A stretch of DNA of 64,000 bases from Sneathiella chungangensis (lineage in GTDB: Bacteria > Pseudomonadota > Alphaproteobacteria > Sneathiellales > Sneathiellaceae): NCBI RefSeq assembly GCF_009882935.1, contig NZ_WTVA01000015.1:691108-755107 (forward strand), given 5' to 3'. The translations under genes and the position numbers were made by a program. Positions 1 to 7,489 of the stretch are shown here, piece by piece. The notes below the pieces were generated by a model. That model worked only from the letters and a program-made list of their open reading frames with translations. It had not been told where the DNA came from and did not search any database. How positions within the stretch are numbered: the first letter of the stretch is position 1; each line of letters starts with the position of its first letter.

Positions 1-604
1 ATGAGCCCAGCCCCGTCTCGCCCCGTACCGATGCATCAAGCATTGCCGCTTGCGCTACCGCACTCGGATCAGGGTTGGGCGGATTGATCTTGTAGCTGCA
101 CCCGGCCGGTGCGCCGGAGAGAATGACGGGATTTTCCGTTTCGGCATGAAGCATTTCGACATAATAGGTTGGATCGAAAATGGCATAGGAAAAATTATTA
201 CCTTTCGGGGAGACTGGGTTTTCAAACGGAGATGTGAAGGTCATTTCCAGTCGCTTGCCCAGCATCCTTGTGGATTTCCCGGTTAAGGGTTGCAGCTTTA
301 GGATTTTTTCATTTTCCCGCGCCTCGGTGAAATAGCCATATTCCTTCAAATGCTCCAAATTCACCTGCATGATTTCATTCAGGTTTTCCGGATCCGGATT
401 GCCATCCCCGTCCAAATCCATCCCTTCGACCGCGTAAGCCGTATAGTAATCATCGAACAGCCAGGTTTGGCGTAGACCCGTGACCATGCCATCATCGTTA
501 AACAGGATCTCTATGGTCATATCCGTCCAGACATGGGGATGGGCTTGCGCGGGCTGAAACGGGGTAAGCAGAAAAAGACTGCAAGCAATAAAAAAAGAAC
601 GCAT
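1..604 (-). CDS. DUF1007 family periplasmic protein, C-terminus cut off by the window edge
   Basis: The reverse strand is open from an ATG at 604 to base 1 with no stop, giving about 201 residues of an incomplete protein. It begins with a clear signal peptide (MRSFFIACSLFLLTPFQPAQA), and the mature end HPHVWTD is the hallmark of DUF1007, a periplasmic family usually found beside zinc or nickel transport genes. An acidic D-x-D-x-N-x-D-like patch (DLDGDGNPDPEN) lies near residue 55. It is in tandem with the porin gene to its right, so it may be the second gene of a Zur-controlled unit; what lies further left cannot be seen. Its biochemical role is not established; a periplasmic metal-handling role is inferred from context. 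Confidence 0.75.
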   Translation of the reverse strand, partial: MRSFFIACSLFLLTPFQPAQAHPHVWTDMTIEILFNDDGMVTGLRQTWLFDDYYTAYAVEGMDLDGDGNPDPENLNEIMQVNLEHLKEYGYFTEARENEKILKLQPLTGKSTRMLGKRLEMTFTSPFENPVSPKGNNFSYAIFDPTYYVEMLHAETENPVILSGAPAGCSYKINPPNPDPSAVAQAAMLDASVRGETGLGS

Positions 605-748
605 AAACTGTTCCCGAGATGAAGGCGGTTGACCTGTCCCACAGGACATCTCTTTAGATAAAGCAGCAAACCGCTTTCTACAATAGACGGCTTGTGAATC
701 CGGGGAAATGCCTATGCGTTGCGCTCAATAAGGGTTGTTTCAGGAAAG

Positions 749-1894
749 CTAGAAGGTCAGGGAATAACCGACCATCGCGCCGATGCGGTGGTTCTTCTCC
801 CCCTCTTCCTCCTGATATTTATAACCTGCACCAACTGCTATGCCGTTTTCAAAGACATATCCCAATGACGCTTGAAAGACTTCTCCGTTCTGCGCCTCAT
901 CCGCGTCTTCGGGATTTTTATTGTTGATATAGGTATAGGTCGACCCCAGAACCCATTGTTGGTATCTAAGCTCAGCCCCAACAGTGTTATAGGTCCGGTC
1001 ATGCGGTGCCTCACCGCCGAGATGGTTGATATGGACGATCTCGCCCAGAATCCGGCCCCTTAGGTCAGAAGTGAAGACATGCTCATACTGACCGGACAAG
1101 GTGTATCGGTCCTCGCTTGTCTCGTCTCCCTCTCCGGCAGCCTGGTGCGCAAAACCGATGCGGTAGGAAAGTCCCTCCGGAATATCGCTTCTCAGGGAGT
1201 AAAAATCCGAGCCGCCCAGCGAAACCGCAAAGGATGAAAAATCTTCCGTGTTGGAAACGCCGCCGTCGCTTTTGTGATTAACGCCCCGTTCATACAGGAT
1301 GGAGTTGCTGAGAAAGGTCGTATCGGCAAAGAAGGTGCTCACATCAAGCCGGTGAGTGCCGAAATCTCCGGCTTTCAACTTGGCATATCCACCAAAGCCG
1401 ATTTTTTCCCGGACGGTATATTCATCGACAATCTGATATCCGTAAATACCCGGCATGATATGCTGATCGAAGCTGATAACGGGGTCGAACTTACCCGCGT
1501 AGGCGCCAAAATAATCCTTGTCGTAATTCGCTGTGAGGGCGCGTACGAACAGCGGTTCATCCTCGAAATATCGGTTACTGCCATCCAATGTGGCGCCGCC
1601 CCCGCCGTGATCGTGACCGGCGGGCTCGCCTTCCAGTTCGATATTTGTATTGACTGAAAACCCGTTACCAAACCCGTATCCCATTTCAAGATGGGAGTGG
1701 GTATAGGCCTCGTCTATTTCCTCATCGGCCTCTTCCGCCTTATAGACATGGTCATAGAGAATTTTGACATGCAGGTGACCGTAAAAACCGCTCGTCCCGT
1801 GGTCATGATTATGCTCGTGATTATGATCTTCCGCAGCAGCAACGGCAGGAAGAACGAAAAGGGTAAGTGAGGGAAGTAGGGTTTTAAGTCTCAT
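749..1894 (-). CDS. His-rich outer-membrane porin-like protein, probably zinc related
   Basis: 381 residues. A signal peptide (MRLKTLLPSLTLFVLPAVAAA) is followed at once by a His-rich mature N-terminus (EDHNHEHNHDHG) and a second His/Gly stretch (AGHDHGGGG) near residue 93. The rest alternates polar and aromatic residues like a beta barrel and ends GYSLTF; a terminal phenylalanine is the usual outer-membrane assembly signal. It is divergent from znuA across a Zur-like palindrome and is followed by the DUF1007 gene. I infer that it helps zinc cross the outer membrane under limitation. The exact porin family cannot be fixed by eye; a metal-binding barrel without transport activity is possible. 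Confidence 0.6.
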   Translation of the reverse strand: MRLKTLLPSLTLFVLPAVAAAEDHNHEHNHDHGTSGFYGHLHVKILYDHVYKAEEADEEIDEAYTHSHLEMGYGFGNGFSVNTNIELEGEPAGHDHGGGGATLDGSNRYFEDEPLFVRALTANYDKDYFGAYAGKFDPVISFDQHIMPGIYGYQIVDEYTVREKIGFGGYAKLKAGDFGTHRLDVSTFFADTTFLSNSILYERGVNHKSDGGVSNTEDFSSFAVSLGGSDFYSLRSDIPEGLSYRIGFAHQAAGEGDETSEDRYTLSGQYEHVFTSDLRGRILGEIVHINHLGGEAPHDRTYNTVGAELRYQQWVLGSTYTYINNKNPEDADEAQNGEVFQASLGYVFENGIAVGAGYKYQEEEGEKNHRIGAMVGYSLTF

Positions 1895-1914
1895 TCGTCA
1901 TTGCTTTCCTAAAT

Positions 1915-1934
1915 TGTAATGTTATAACATAACA
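1915..1934. promoter_or_regulatory. Zur-like operator between the porin gene and znuA
   Basis: TGTAATGTTATAACATAACA is a 20-bp near-perfect palindrome (one mismatched pair) with the perfect core ATGTTATAACAT. This form matches the ATGTTATA/TATAACAT half-sites known for Zur. It sits about 20 bp upstream of the porin start and 120 bp upstream of znuA, so it could repress both. No zur gene is in the window. Confidence 0.65.
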
Positions 1935-2055
1935 ATATTAAAAAATGAGGCCTGTCAAGTGGCTTGCGGGGCGACGGAAATCTCGCGCTGGAAAATGCCA
2001 AGGCAGGTCGCTTTATTGATGGCGATGGACGAACAAAAGGACGAATGGTGATCCT

Positions 2056-2997
2056 ATGAAGACGTATATTTTGGCTATCGGGTTGGTGCTGGCAATTGTT
2101 GCGCGGGGAAATGCGGCGCCCGCTCCCGAGGTCGTGGTGACGATTGCCCCCCTGCATTCCCTCGTTCAGGGCGTTATGGGGGAGACCGGAACGGCCGAGC
2201 TATTGTTGCGGGGCACGGCAAGCCCTCATGACTTCCAATTAAAACCTTCCCAGATGAAAATGATGCAGCGGGCGCGGGTCGTATTCTATATCGGCGAAAA
2301 TCTCGAAACATTCTTGGTGCGAGCCTTGGAAGCCCTTCCTGAGAATGTCGATAAAGTTGCCATGATGGACCAACCGGGAATGACGATCCTCGACGTAAGA
2401 GAAGGCGGTAATTGGGAAGAGCACGACCATTCGGCGCACGGCCATCAAGACGGGGATGCGCATCACCACCATGATCATGAAGCGGTGAATCCTCATATCT
2501 GGCTGGATCCCGCAAATGCAATTGTGATGATCAAGACGATTGCCAAAGAGCTATCGGCGGTGCATCCGGAGAACCGGTCTGCCTATAAAGCAAATGCACT
2601 ATCAATGATCTCAGAAATAGAGGCGAGTGATGAACAGGTGAAGGCCATGCTCACCCCTGTTAAGAACGTGCCGTTTATCGTCTTTCATGATGCCTATCCT
2701 TATTATGAAAAGCGCTACGGCCTGACGGCTGTTGGATCGATTGTCCTTGAGTCTGGAGAGGCGGCGTCTGCGAAGCGGATAGCGGATTTGCGACAAAAGG
2801 TGAAGGATAGCGGAGCCGTTTGTATCTTCCGCGAGCCACAGTTTTCGGACAAATTGTCTCTTGTCGTCGCTGAAGGAACAGAGGCAAAGATCGGAACCCT
2901 CGATCCGATAGGCGCCAATCTGACGCCGGGACCCGGCCTCTATTCAGCCCTACTAAAAGACATCGCCGACGGTATGGTTGCCTGTCTGAATCAGTGA
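2056..2997 (+). CDS. znuA: ZnuA, zinc ABC transporter substrate-binding protein
   Basis: 313 residues. A signal peptide ends at about ARGNA-AP. The mature protein has the cluster A-I solute-binding fold with the expected zinc ligands: His in APLHSLV, His in NPHIWLDP and His in FHDAYPYYEKRYG. A His/Asp-rich loop (EHDHSAHGHQDGDAHHHHDH) at about residues 122-141 is typical of ZnuA and absent from manganese-binding relatives. It would capture zinc in the periplasm for a ZnuBC importer. No znuB or znuC lies downstream: the next 700 bases hold only a hairpin and a relic gene, so the permease and ATPase must be elsewhere. Control by the Zur-like box upstream is likely. Confidence 0.93.
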   Translation: MKTYILAIGLVLAIVARGNAAPAPEVVVTIAPLHSLVQGVMGETGTAELLLRGTASPHDFQLKPSQMKMMQRARVVFYIGENLETFLVRALEALPENVDKVAMMDQPGMTILDVREGGNWEEHDHSAHGHQDGDAHHHHDHEAVNPHIWLDPANAIVMIKTIAKELSAVHPENRSAYKANALSMISEIEASDEQVKAMLTPVKNVPFIVFHDAYPYYEKRYGLTAVGSIVLESGEAASAKRIADLRQKVKDSGAVCIFREPQFSDKLSLVVAEGTEAKIGTLDPIGANLTPGPGLYSALLKDIADGMVACLNQ

Positions 2998-3166
2998 GTA
3001 GAAAATAGACACAGGATTCAGCATTGCAAGGAGGCAGAGTATCTCTAACTCCTTGATATAATTACATCAAAACAACGCGGCGGTTTCTCCCCGACCCTCC
3101 TCCACCTCAAGGGGTATGGGGGAACTGCTGAATGCCGCTGAATACATATGCCCGCAGAAATCCTAT

Positions 3167-3213
3167 GGGTTTCCATGTTTCCACCCTAGTAGAGTAAAGA
3201 AACATGGAAACTC
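3167..3213. repeat. Long inverted repeat downstream of znuA
   Basis: GTTTCCATGTTTC at 3169-3181 is repeated in exact inverted form at 3199-3211, with a 17-base loop and two more pairs (one G-T) at the base. It lies between znuA and the relic gene. No T-run follows on either strand, so it is not a standard terminator. It could be an operator, a site of an old mobile element or an RNA processing stem. Confidence 0.5.
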
Positions 3214-3254
3214 CCGTTACGGATTAAGCCTCGTAGCACCATCGTTGAGCGATA

Positions 3255-3618
3255 CTAGAAGTCATCGTCGTCATCCAAATCATCCACCAAGCTTCTAGCA
3301 TCCTCAAAACACTGATGATCTTCTTCATGTGAAAGGATACCTGCTGCATAGGCCTTTTTAAGTTGTTTGGAGACCTCTCCCTTGGACCACCCCAAGCCCG
3401 TCCGCGACGGCCGTTTGGTTTACATAATCTCGAGATCGGATAGCCTTTACAACTTCATAGGCCTTACCAGCCTCGTGGACATCAAACTCCCACTGGCCCG
3501 CCTCATTGAGCGTTGCCGGAATTGTTGCTGATTGCTCCGAAAGGGAGGCACCCAAAAAAGAACAAGGCTTTTGAACGTTCTGCCTAGTTGGTGCGGACTG
3601 GTGAAACGGCTTGCCCAT
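3255..3618 (-). pseudogene. Frameshifted C-terminal relic of a plasmid-type replication or regulatory protein
   Basis: The frame starting at 3618 reads through an AIRSRDYVNQTAVADGLG segment. It then shifts at a run of four G near 3390, where one extra G is present. Removing that base restores a winged-helix-like sequence, WSKGEVSKQLKKAYAAGILS, and an acidic tail ending DDLDDDDDF and a stop at 3255-3257. The segment resembles the C-terminal winged helix of RepA-type plasmid or phage replication helicases, but I am not certain of the family. The N-terminal part of any such protein is missing. It lies on the chromosomal side of the tRNA fragment at 3722, so it is probably left from an older element at the same site. 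Confidence 0.45.
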
Positions 3619-4542
3619 TGGGCGCAGTCACAGCGGCATACGAAATATTAAATTGCGTGTGCCTAGGGTGTCCCCAAGCATCGCATGGGGAGGGGAACAA
3701 TCGTTAAGTTATTGGAAAAAATGGTGCCGCTGGGGTGACTCGAACACCCGACCTACGCATTACGAATTATATTCCATGTCATTTAATATGAGGCCGTTCC
3801 GCTTAATACTAATCAATTTAATATCTTGAAATATAAGGAATTTTTAGCTCATTGGAAGCAGAATATATCGGTTGTTTGCTGCCTGATTTAATACCCATTA
3901 GTTTCCTGCAACCTTATTATAGCCTTTTTTTAAAGAACGCTCGGCAGTGTCTGACAGTCTTGGTTATACAAATCGCTAAACCAACTTCATAACCCGCATT
4001 TGTAGGTTACATAGAGACGATGCGTTATTTTGAAACTGAAAGATGTGGAATTAGAGGCCATGGCACTATTGAGAAACCTTTTGTGTCAGAATGGAAACTC
4101 GGTCAACACGGCGGACCCGGTTTCTTTATGAAATATTAGGAAGTAATTTACTCCGGGTTCACCACCGAGTTACTCCTCGCCGCCGGGTCGGGCAATCAGA
4201 ATGCATTGCCAATGCACGGTAATGTACCGCAACCCGCGAGAACCTAATCCACCATCCACCTGCGCGCCCGCGCGTAGAGTGACAAATATGATAATCGAGA
4301 GTCGAGGAATTACCATCCCGTGAGATCAATCCGCAATTAAAAAACCCAGTCCGTAGGGCTCTGGCAAAAAATGTCACCACAAATTCGGTCTCGTTTGGAA
4401 AAGCCAGCTTACGCATCGCTACGATGCAAAGAGTCAAATATACATTTATATGACGTCACGGCGCTGGCAAAATTAATCTCGTGAGTTCCCAGCCGCCGTT
4501 TTGAAACTGCAACAGCATCCCAACAGTTGTAAAGCCCACTTG
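3619..4542. other. Non-coding left end of the integrated element
   Basis: No convincing gene is seen here. It holds the tRNA-Thr 3' fragment (3722-3767), then AT-rich element DNA. A copy of a repeat (GGCGGACCCGG followed by TTTCTTTATG, 4110-4130) that recurs at 20953-20976 follows, then sequence running into the insertion sequence. A reverse frame at 4159-4437 is open but has no family resemblance and looks like chance. Confidence 0.5.
3722..3767 (-). repeat. attL: 3' half of the disrupted host tRNA-Thr(CGT) gene
   Basis: These 46 bases are identical to the 3' end, including the encoded CCA, of the complete tRNA-Thr at 30442-30517. Identity stops at the anticodon loop: it ends with ATTACGAAT at 3759-3767 and continues as TATATTCC instead of the 5' half of a tRNA. 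It cannot form a tRNA. With the 5' half at 30613-30651 it makes one complete gene overlapping only by ATTACGAAT, which marks this as the left junction of the inserted element. Confidence 0.88.
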
Positions 4543-5349
4543 CTATGTACCATTATTTGATAGAGTTTCGGGAACGGGCGGTTTCATGTTGACGGCTTGA
4601 TGAGGTCTGATGTGACTATACTGCCTGCGCCATTTGTTGATGACAGTTTTGGCCTGATCAATAGTTAAGAACCACTCAGCATTGAGCACTTCTCTGCGGA
4701 GCGTTCTATTGAAGCGTTCGTTGTAGCCATTCTCCCAAGGACTGCCCGGATAGATACGGATTGGTTTAATTCCCACTTTGGTGAGCCATGTCTGAAATGC
4801 CTTTGCAACGAACTCCGGTCCATTGTCGGAGCGGAGGAACTCCGGCTTTCCATGAGTGAGAAAAATCGGGTACAGGGCATCGAGTACATTTTGGTTCCCC
4901 ATTCGGGGCTTCACGGCAACACAAAGAGCCTCCCGAGTATATTCATCCAGCACCGTCAGCATCTTGTAAGGCCGACCATTGCTAAGCTTGTCATGGACAA
5001 ATTCAATACTCCAGATATGGTTGGGGTATCTGGGGCGTAACCGGATAATGGAACTGTCTTTATGATACAGGCGTTTGCGCTTCTTGTGGCGCTGTAGGAG
5101 TTGCAGGCCTTCTTCTCTCCACAGACGCTCAACCTTCTTGTGATTGACCCTCCATCCTTCCATACGCAGCAACTCGGCAATCTTCCGATATCCATAACGG
5201 CCATAGGCCTTAGCCAATCTAATCAAAGCCAGTCGAAGGCTATCATCTTCTTTGGGAGTTGCTTTGAACCGGTGGGTGGAGCGGGCTATGCCGATCGTTC
5301 TGCAGGTGCGCCGCTCAGAAGACCTGAGTTTCTGGCGCACATGGATCAC
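4543..5349 (-). CDS. IS3-family transposase OrfB, catalytic part
   Basis: 268 residues from a GTG at 5349; it is probably made mainly as a fusion with OrfA through the frameshift at 5385-5391. It has the HTH_21 region (AYGRYGYRKIAELLRMEGW) and an rve integrase core. The DDE triad reads IWSIEF, SDNGPEF and WENGYNERFN. The first acid is Glu where IS3 transposases normally have Asp (W-x-x-D-F/T), so activity is doubtful. The remaining signature LSNGRPYKMLTVLDEYTRE is intact. It is the main evidence that the left part of the element has been visited by transposons. Confidence 0.88.
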   Translation of the reverse strand: MIHVRQKLRSSERRTCRTIGIARSTHRFKATPKEDDSLRLALIRLAKAYGRYGYRKIAELLRMEGWRVNHKKVERLWREEGLQLLQRHKKRKRLYHKDSSIIRLRPRYPNHIWSIEFVHDKLSNGRPYKMLTVLDEYTREALCVAVKPRMGNQNVLDALYPIFLTHGKPEFLRSDNGPEFVAKAFQTWLTKVGIKPIRIYPGSPWENGYNERFNRTLRREVLNAEWFLTIDQAKTVINKWRRQYSHIRPHQAVNMKPPVPETLSNNGT

Positions 5350-5372
5350 AGCCTGACGCAGATCAGCAGCCG

Positions 5373-5660
5373 TCAGGCCTTGGGTTTTAAATAATCAAGA
5401 CTCTCTTTGAGAATGAGTTTGTCTAACTCAAGTTCTGCGACAATCCGTTTCAACTGGGCATTCTCCTTCTCCAGTCCCTTGAGCTCAGAGAGCTGAGATC
5501 GCCCCATCCCGCCATAACGCTCGCGCCAATTATAATAGGTTGCATCACTCACACCAGCTGACCGACAGGCTGTCTGAACATCACTTCCTGATGACAAACT
5601 CAGCTCAATCTGACGCAACAAATTTATTATATCCTCATCCGTATACCGTTTCCTCGCCAT
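5373..5660 (-). CDS. IS3-family transposase OrfA, DNA-binding part
   Basis: 95 residues. An N-terminal helix-turn-helix (DIINLLRQIELSLSSGSDVQTACRSAGVSDATYYNWRERYGG, shown here only to place residues 10-52) is described by its key residues: the recognition helix is GVSDATYYNWR. It is followed by a leucine-zipper-like coiled coil (LKGLEKENAQLKRIVAELEL). It ends YLKPKA and a TGA. The last codons carry the slippery heptamer T TTA AAA, after which a -1 shift enters OrfB. Function: recognition of the IS ends and, as OrfAB, transposition. Confidence 0.85.
   Translation of the reverse strand: MARKRYTDEDIINLLRQIELSLSSGSDVQTACRSAGVSDATYYNWRERYGGMGRSQLSELKGLEKENAQLKRIVAELELDKLILKESLDYLKPKA
5385..5391 (-). 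promoter_or_regulatory. Programmed -1 frameshift heptamer TTTAAAA
   Basis: Read on the minus strand in the OrfA frame the sequence is TA-T TTA AAA-CCC, a canonical X-XXY-YYZ slippery site. A -1 slip gives TQGLTAADLRQA and then the OrfB sequence without an intervening stop. This is the standard way IS3 elements make OrfAB. Confidence 0.75.
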
Positions 5661-5871
5661 CCAAATAACCCCCAGCAGTTTCGTAGAATATTACAAATAT
5701 CCGTGGCTCAGTTATAGGGGGAAGGACAAATTCCTAAACCGAATACAATTGATTGAGCCAGAATATTACTAACCGCTGATGACAAAAATCGTGAATCTAT
5801 CAACTCGAATTCCAAATAAGTAATTGATTTTTGGGCATAACGACTGGACGATACATTTTCTCTAAATAGTC

Positions 5872-5905
5872 GAACGGCTCCATCAAGAAATAGATAGAGC
5901 CGTTC
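5872..5905. terminator. Hairpin downstream of the DUF1330 gene
   Basis: GAACGGCTC at 5872-5880 pairs exactly with GAGCCGTTC at 5897-5905 across a 16-base loop. It lies 29 bases beyond the last gene of the importer operon, which is read on the minus strand, but lacks a proper T-run. It is probably a weak terminator or an mRNA 3'-end stabiliser. Confidence 0.4.
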
Positions 5906-5933
5906 ACAGGGAGGTAATAATACAAACTACCAC

Positions 5934-6383
5934 TTACCCATTTACAACGAGAACCTTTTGCCGCGCGCAGGCTGCGGTTCTGTGATGAAATACCTTCTGG
6001 TATTCGCCATCCTCAAATAACGCGAATAGCGCTCTTGTATTGGGATAAGAACCCAGGACAACTAAATCCCAGTCTTCTTCTTGACCCGCAAACATGCCAG
6101 CAAATGGCGCTGCAAGAAGAAATTTTCCTCCTACTCGTTCCATAGTTGGCATGCTGACAGCGGCATATCGATCGAAGGCTTCTTGACCAGTACCGGTGGT
6201 ACCGTCCCTATAGGCAGCTTTATCATTTAGTTTGAAGAAATTGACGAGGGTGAGCGGCGCGTCTTGATCACGGCCGAGTATGCGCTGCCATTGTTGGCTT
6301 GTGGGGGCACTTCCATCCAGGCCATCTCCAAGTGCGTCAAGAAGGGCAGAAACACGTGTATTTGATTGTGTTTGATTACTCAT
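5934..6383 (-). CDS. DUF1330 family protein
   Basis: 149 residues, no signal peptide. It has the ferredoxin-like DUF1330 pattern: LVNFFKLND near residue 45, EAFDRYAAVSMPTMERVGGKFL in the middle, then WDLVVLGSYPNTRALFALFEDGEYQKV and a basic R-x-x-A-C-A-R end. The family has no firmly established reaction; members occur in catabolic gene clusters and resemble EthD/monooxygenase-type dimeric alpha-beta barrels. It is the last gene of the operon ATPase-permease-binding protein-DUF1330, 98 bases after the binding protein. It is likely cytoplasmic and acts on the imported compound or a derivative. Confidence 0.65.
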   Translation of the reverse strand: MSNQTQSNTRVSALLDALGDGLDGSAPTSQQWQRILGRDQDAPLTLVNFFKLNDKAAYRDGTTGTGQEAFDRYAAVSMPTMERVGGKFLLAAPFAGMFAGQEEDWDLVVLGSYPNTRALFALFEDGEYQKVFHHRTAACARQKVLVVNG

Positions 6384-6481
6384 AATTTGGCTCTCTAGTT
6401 TTTTAATAGGAACGGTCGAATGACATTAGCATTCGCATACTTCGTTAAGGGTTTAGGGTGAATATTCCCAAAGGTTTACCA

Positions 6482-7453
6482 CTAATCAGAACCCTCTGGG
6501 ACCGCTTGCCCTGAAAGGTCCACTGATGCAATAGTTGCGGCAGTCACTACACTTGGAAGAGTTAGGGTTTCTTTAGCAATTTGTTTGCCTTCTGCGGCAT
6601 CAACCGCCATGCGTATTGCAATTCGGGCCATTTCAACAGGCTGGCTTATTACCGTCGCTTGAATCCAACCGTCTTCGATCATGCGTTTCGTTTCTGGTTC
6701 TAGGTCAGCAGTCAAAACCACAACATCGCCTGGATTTCTCCCAGAAATTCGAAGTGCTTGCACGACACCTACTGCCATTGATCCAGTAAACGTATACACC
6801 GCACTGATATCTGGGTTGGCCTGGAGAAAATCCTGCATGGTATTCATGGCTACGTTAGAGCTGACTTGTGTGGCCTTTTCAGCCACCACATGCATATTCG
6901 TGAACTTGGAAATATAGTCTTTGAAACCCGCGGTGCGAACATCTGTTAAATCGAGCCCTCCCGGCCCGGTCAACATTGCAATTTTCCCATTTGCAGCCAA
7001 CTTTTCTGCTGCGTAGGCGCCAAGCAATTGGGACATAACATAGGACGGTTCACCAACAAACCCTGACACCTTATCACTTGTTGTTGCTATACCATCATTA
7101 ACTACTGGTATCCCCGCTTTTGCCGCTTTTTCTACAACATGTGCCGTGCCGTCTGAGCTAGCCGGGACAAGTACTATGGCAGAAACACCGCGGGTGATAG
7201 CGTCTTCTATCTGTGTGATCTGTTGCTGCAGATTTCCAAAGCCACCCGCATCATAAATACTGACTTTATAACCCAGCTTTTTCCCTTCATTTAGGTAGCC
7301 ATAAGTCTTTAGTTTAAAATATGGCGCGCCTGCGGCCGGCAACATAACAACAACTTCCTTGTCCTGTGCCGCGACAGGCAGCATGGTCGCTCCTTGCAAA
7401 CCTATGGCGAGCGACACTATGGCAAATGTCTTTTTCAATAAATGTAATTTCAT
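6482..7453 (-). CDS. Ribose-type ABC transporter substrate-binding protein
   Basis: 323 residues. A signal peptide ends at about LPVAA-QD. The mature part is a periplasmic-binding protein type 1 (Peripla_BP_4, RbsB/TorT-like): VVVMLPAAGAPYFKLKTYG at the start, then QQITQIEDAITRGVSAIVLVPAS, then PVVNDGIAT, and DISAVYTFTGSMAVGVVQAL in the second lobe. It would deliver a small polar compound to the permease encoded just upstream. The ligand cannot be read from sequence; sugars are commonest for this class, but autoinducers and aromatic-derived acids also occur. It belongs to the regulon governed by the palindrome at 10056-10083. Confidence 0.85.
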   Translation of the reverse strand: MKLHLLKKTFAIVSLAIGLQGATMLPVAAQDKEVVVMLPAAGAPYFKLKTYGYLNEGKKLGYKVSIYDAGGFGNLQQQITQIEDAITRGVSAIVLVPASSDGTAHVVEKAAKAGIPVVNDGIATTSDKVSGFVGEPSYVMSQLLGAYAAEKLAANGKIAMLTGPGGLDLTDVRTAGFKDYISKFTNMHVVAEKATQVSSNVAMNTMQDFLQANPDISAVYTFTGSMAVGVVQALRISGRNPGDVVVLTADLEPETKRMIEDGWIQATVISQPVEMARIAIRMAVDAAEGKQIAKETLTLPSVVTAATIASVDLSGQAVPEGSD

Positions 7454-7489
7454 TACGTATTCCTTTCGTTGTTGATAAAGTTCCGCCGA

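Larger units (their letters stand above)
4543..5660 (-). mobile_element. IS3-family insertion sequence (ends not resolved)
   Basis: The span given covers the two overlapping transposase frames, which are joined by a -1 slippery site. I looked for terminal inverted repeats and a target duplication. GAAACTGC occurs inward-facing at about 4502-4510 and 5666-5674, and TG...CA-type ends are possible further out (about 4482 and 5711), but no pair is long enough and no matching 3-5 bp duplication was found. The element may be slightly truncated or its ends diverged. Confidence 0.7.

Noticed and set aside
4159-4437. A 92-codon minus-strand frame at the left end of the element
   Set aside because: No ribosome-binding site, no family resemblance and an implausible composition.
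4482-5711. Terminal inverted repeats and target duplication of the insertion sequence
   Set aside because: TG...CA ends and the shared GAAACTGC were noticed, but no pair of ends gives both a convincing repeat and a matching duplication.
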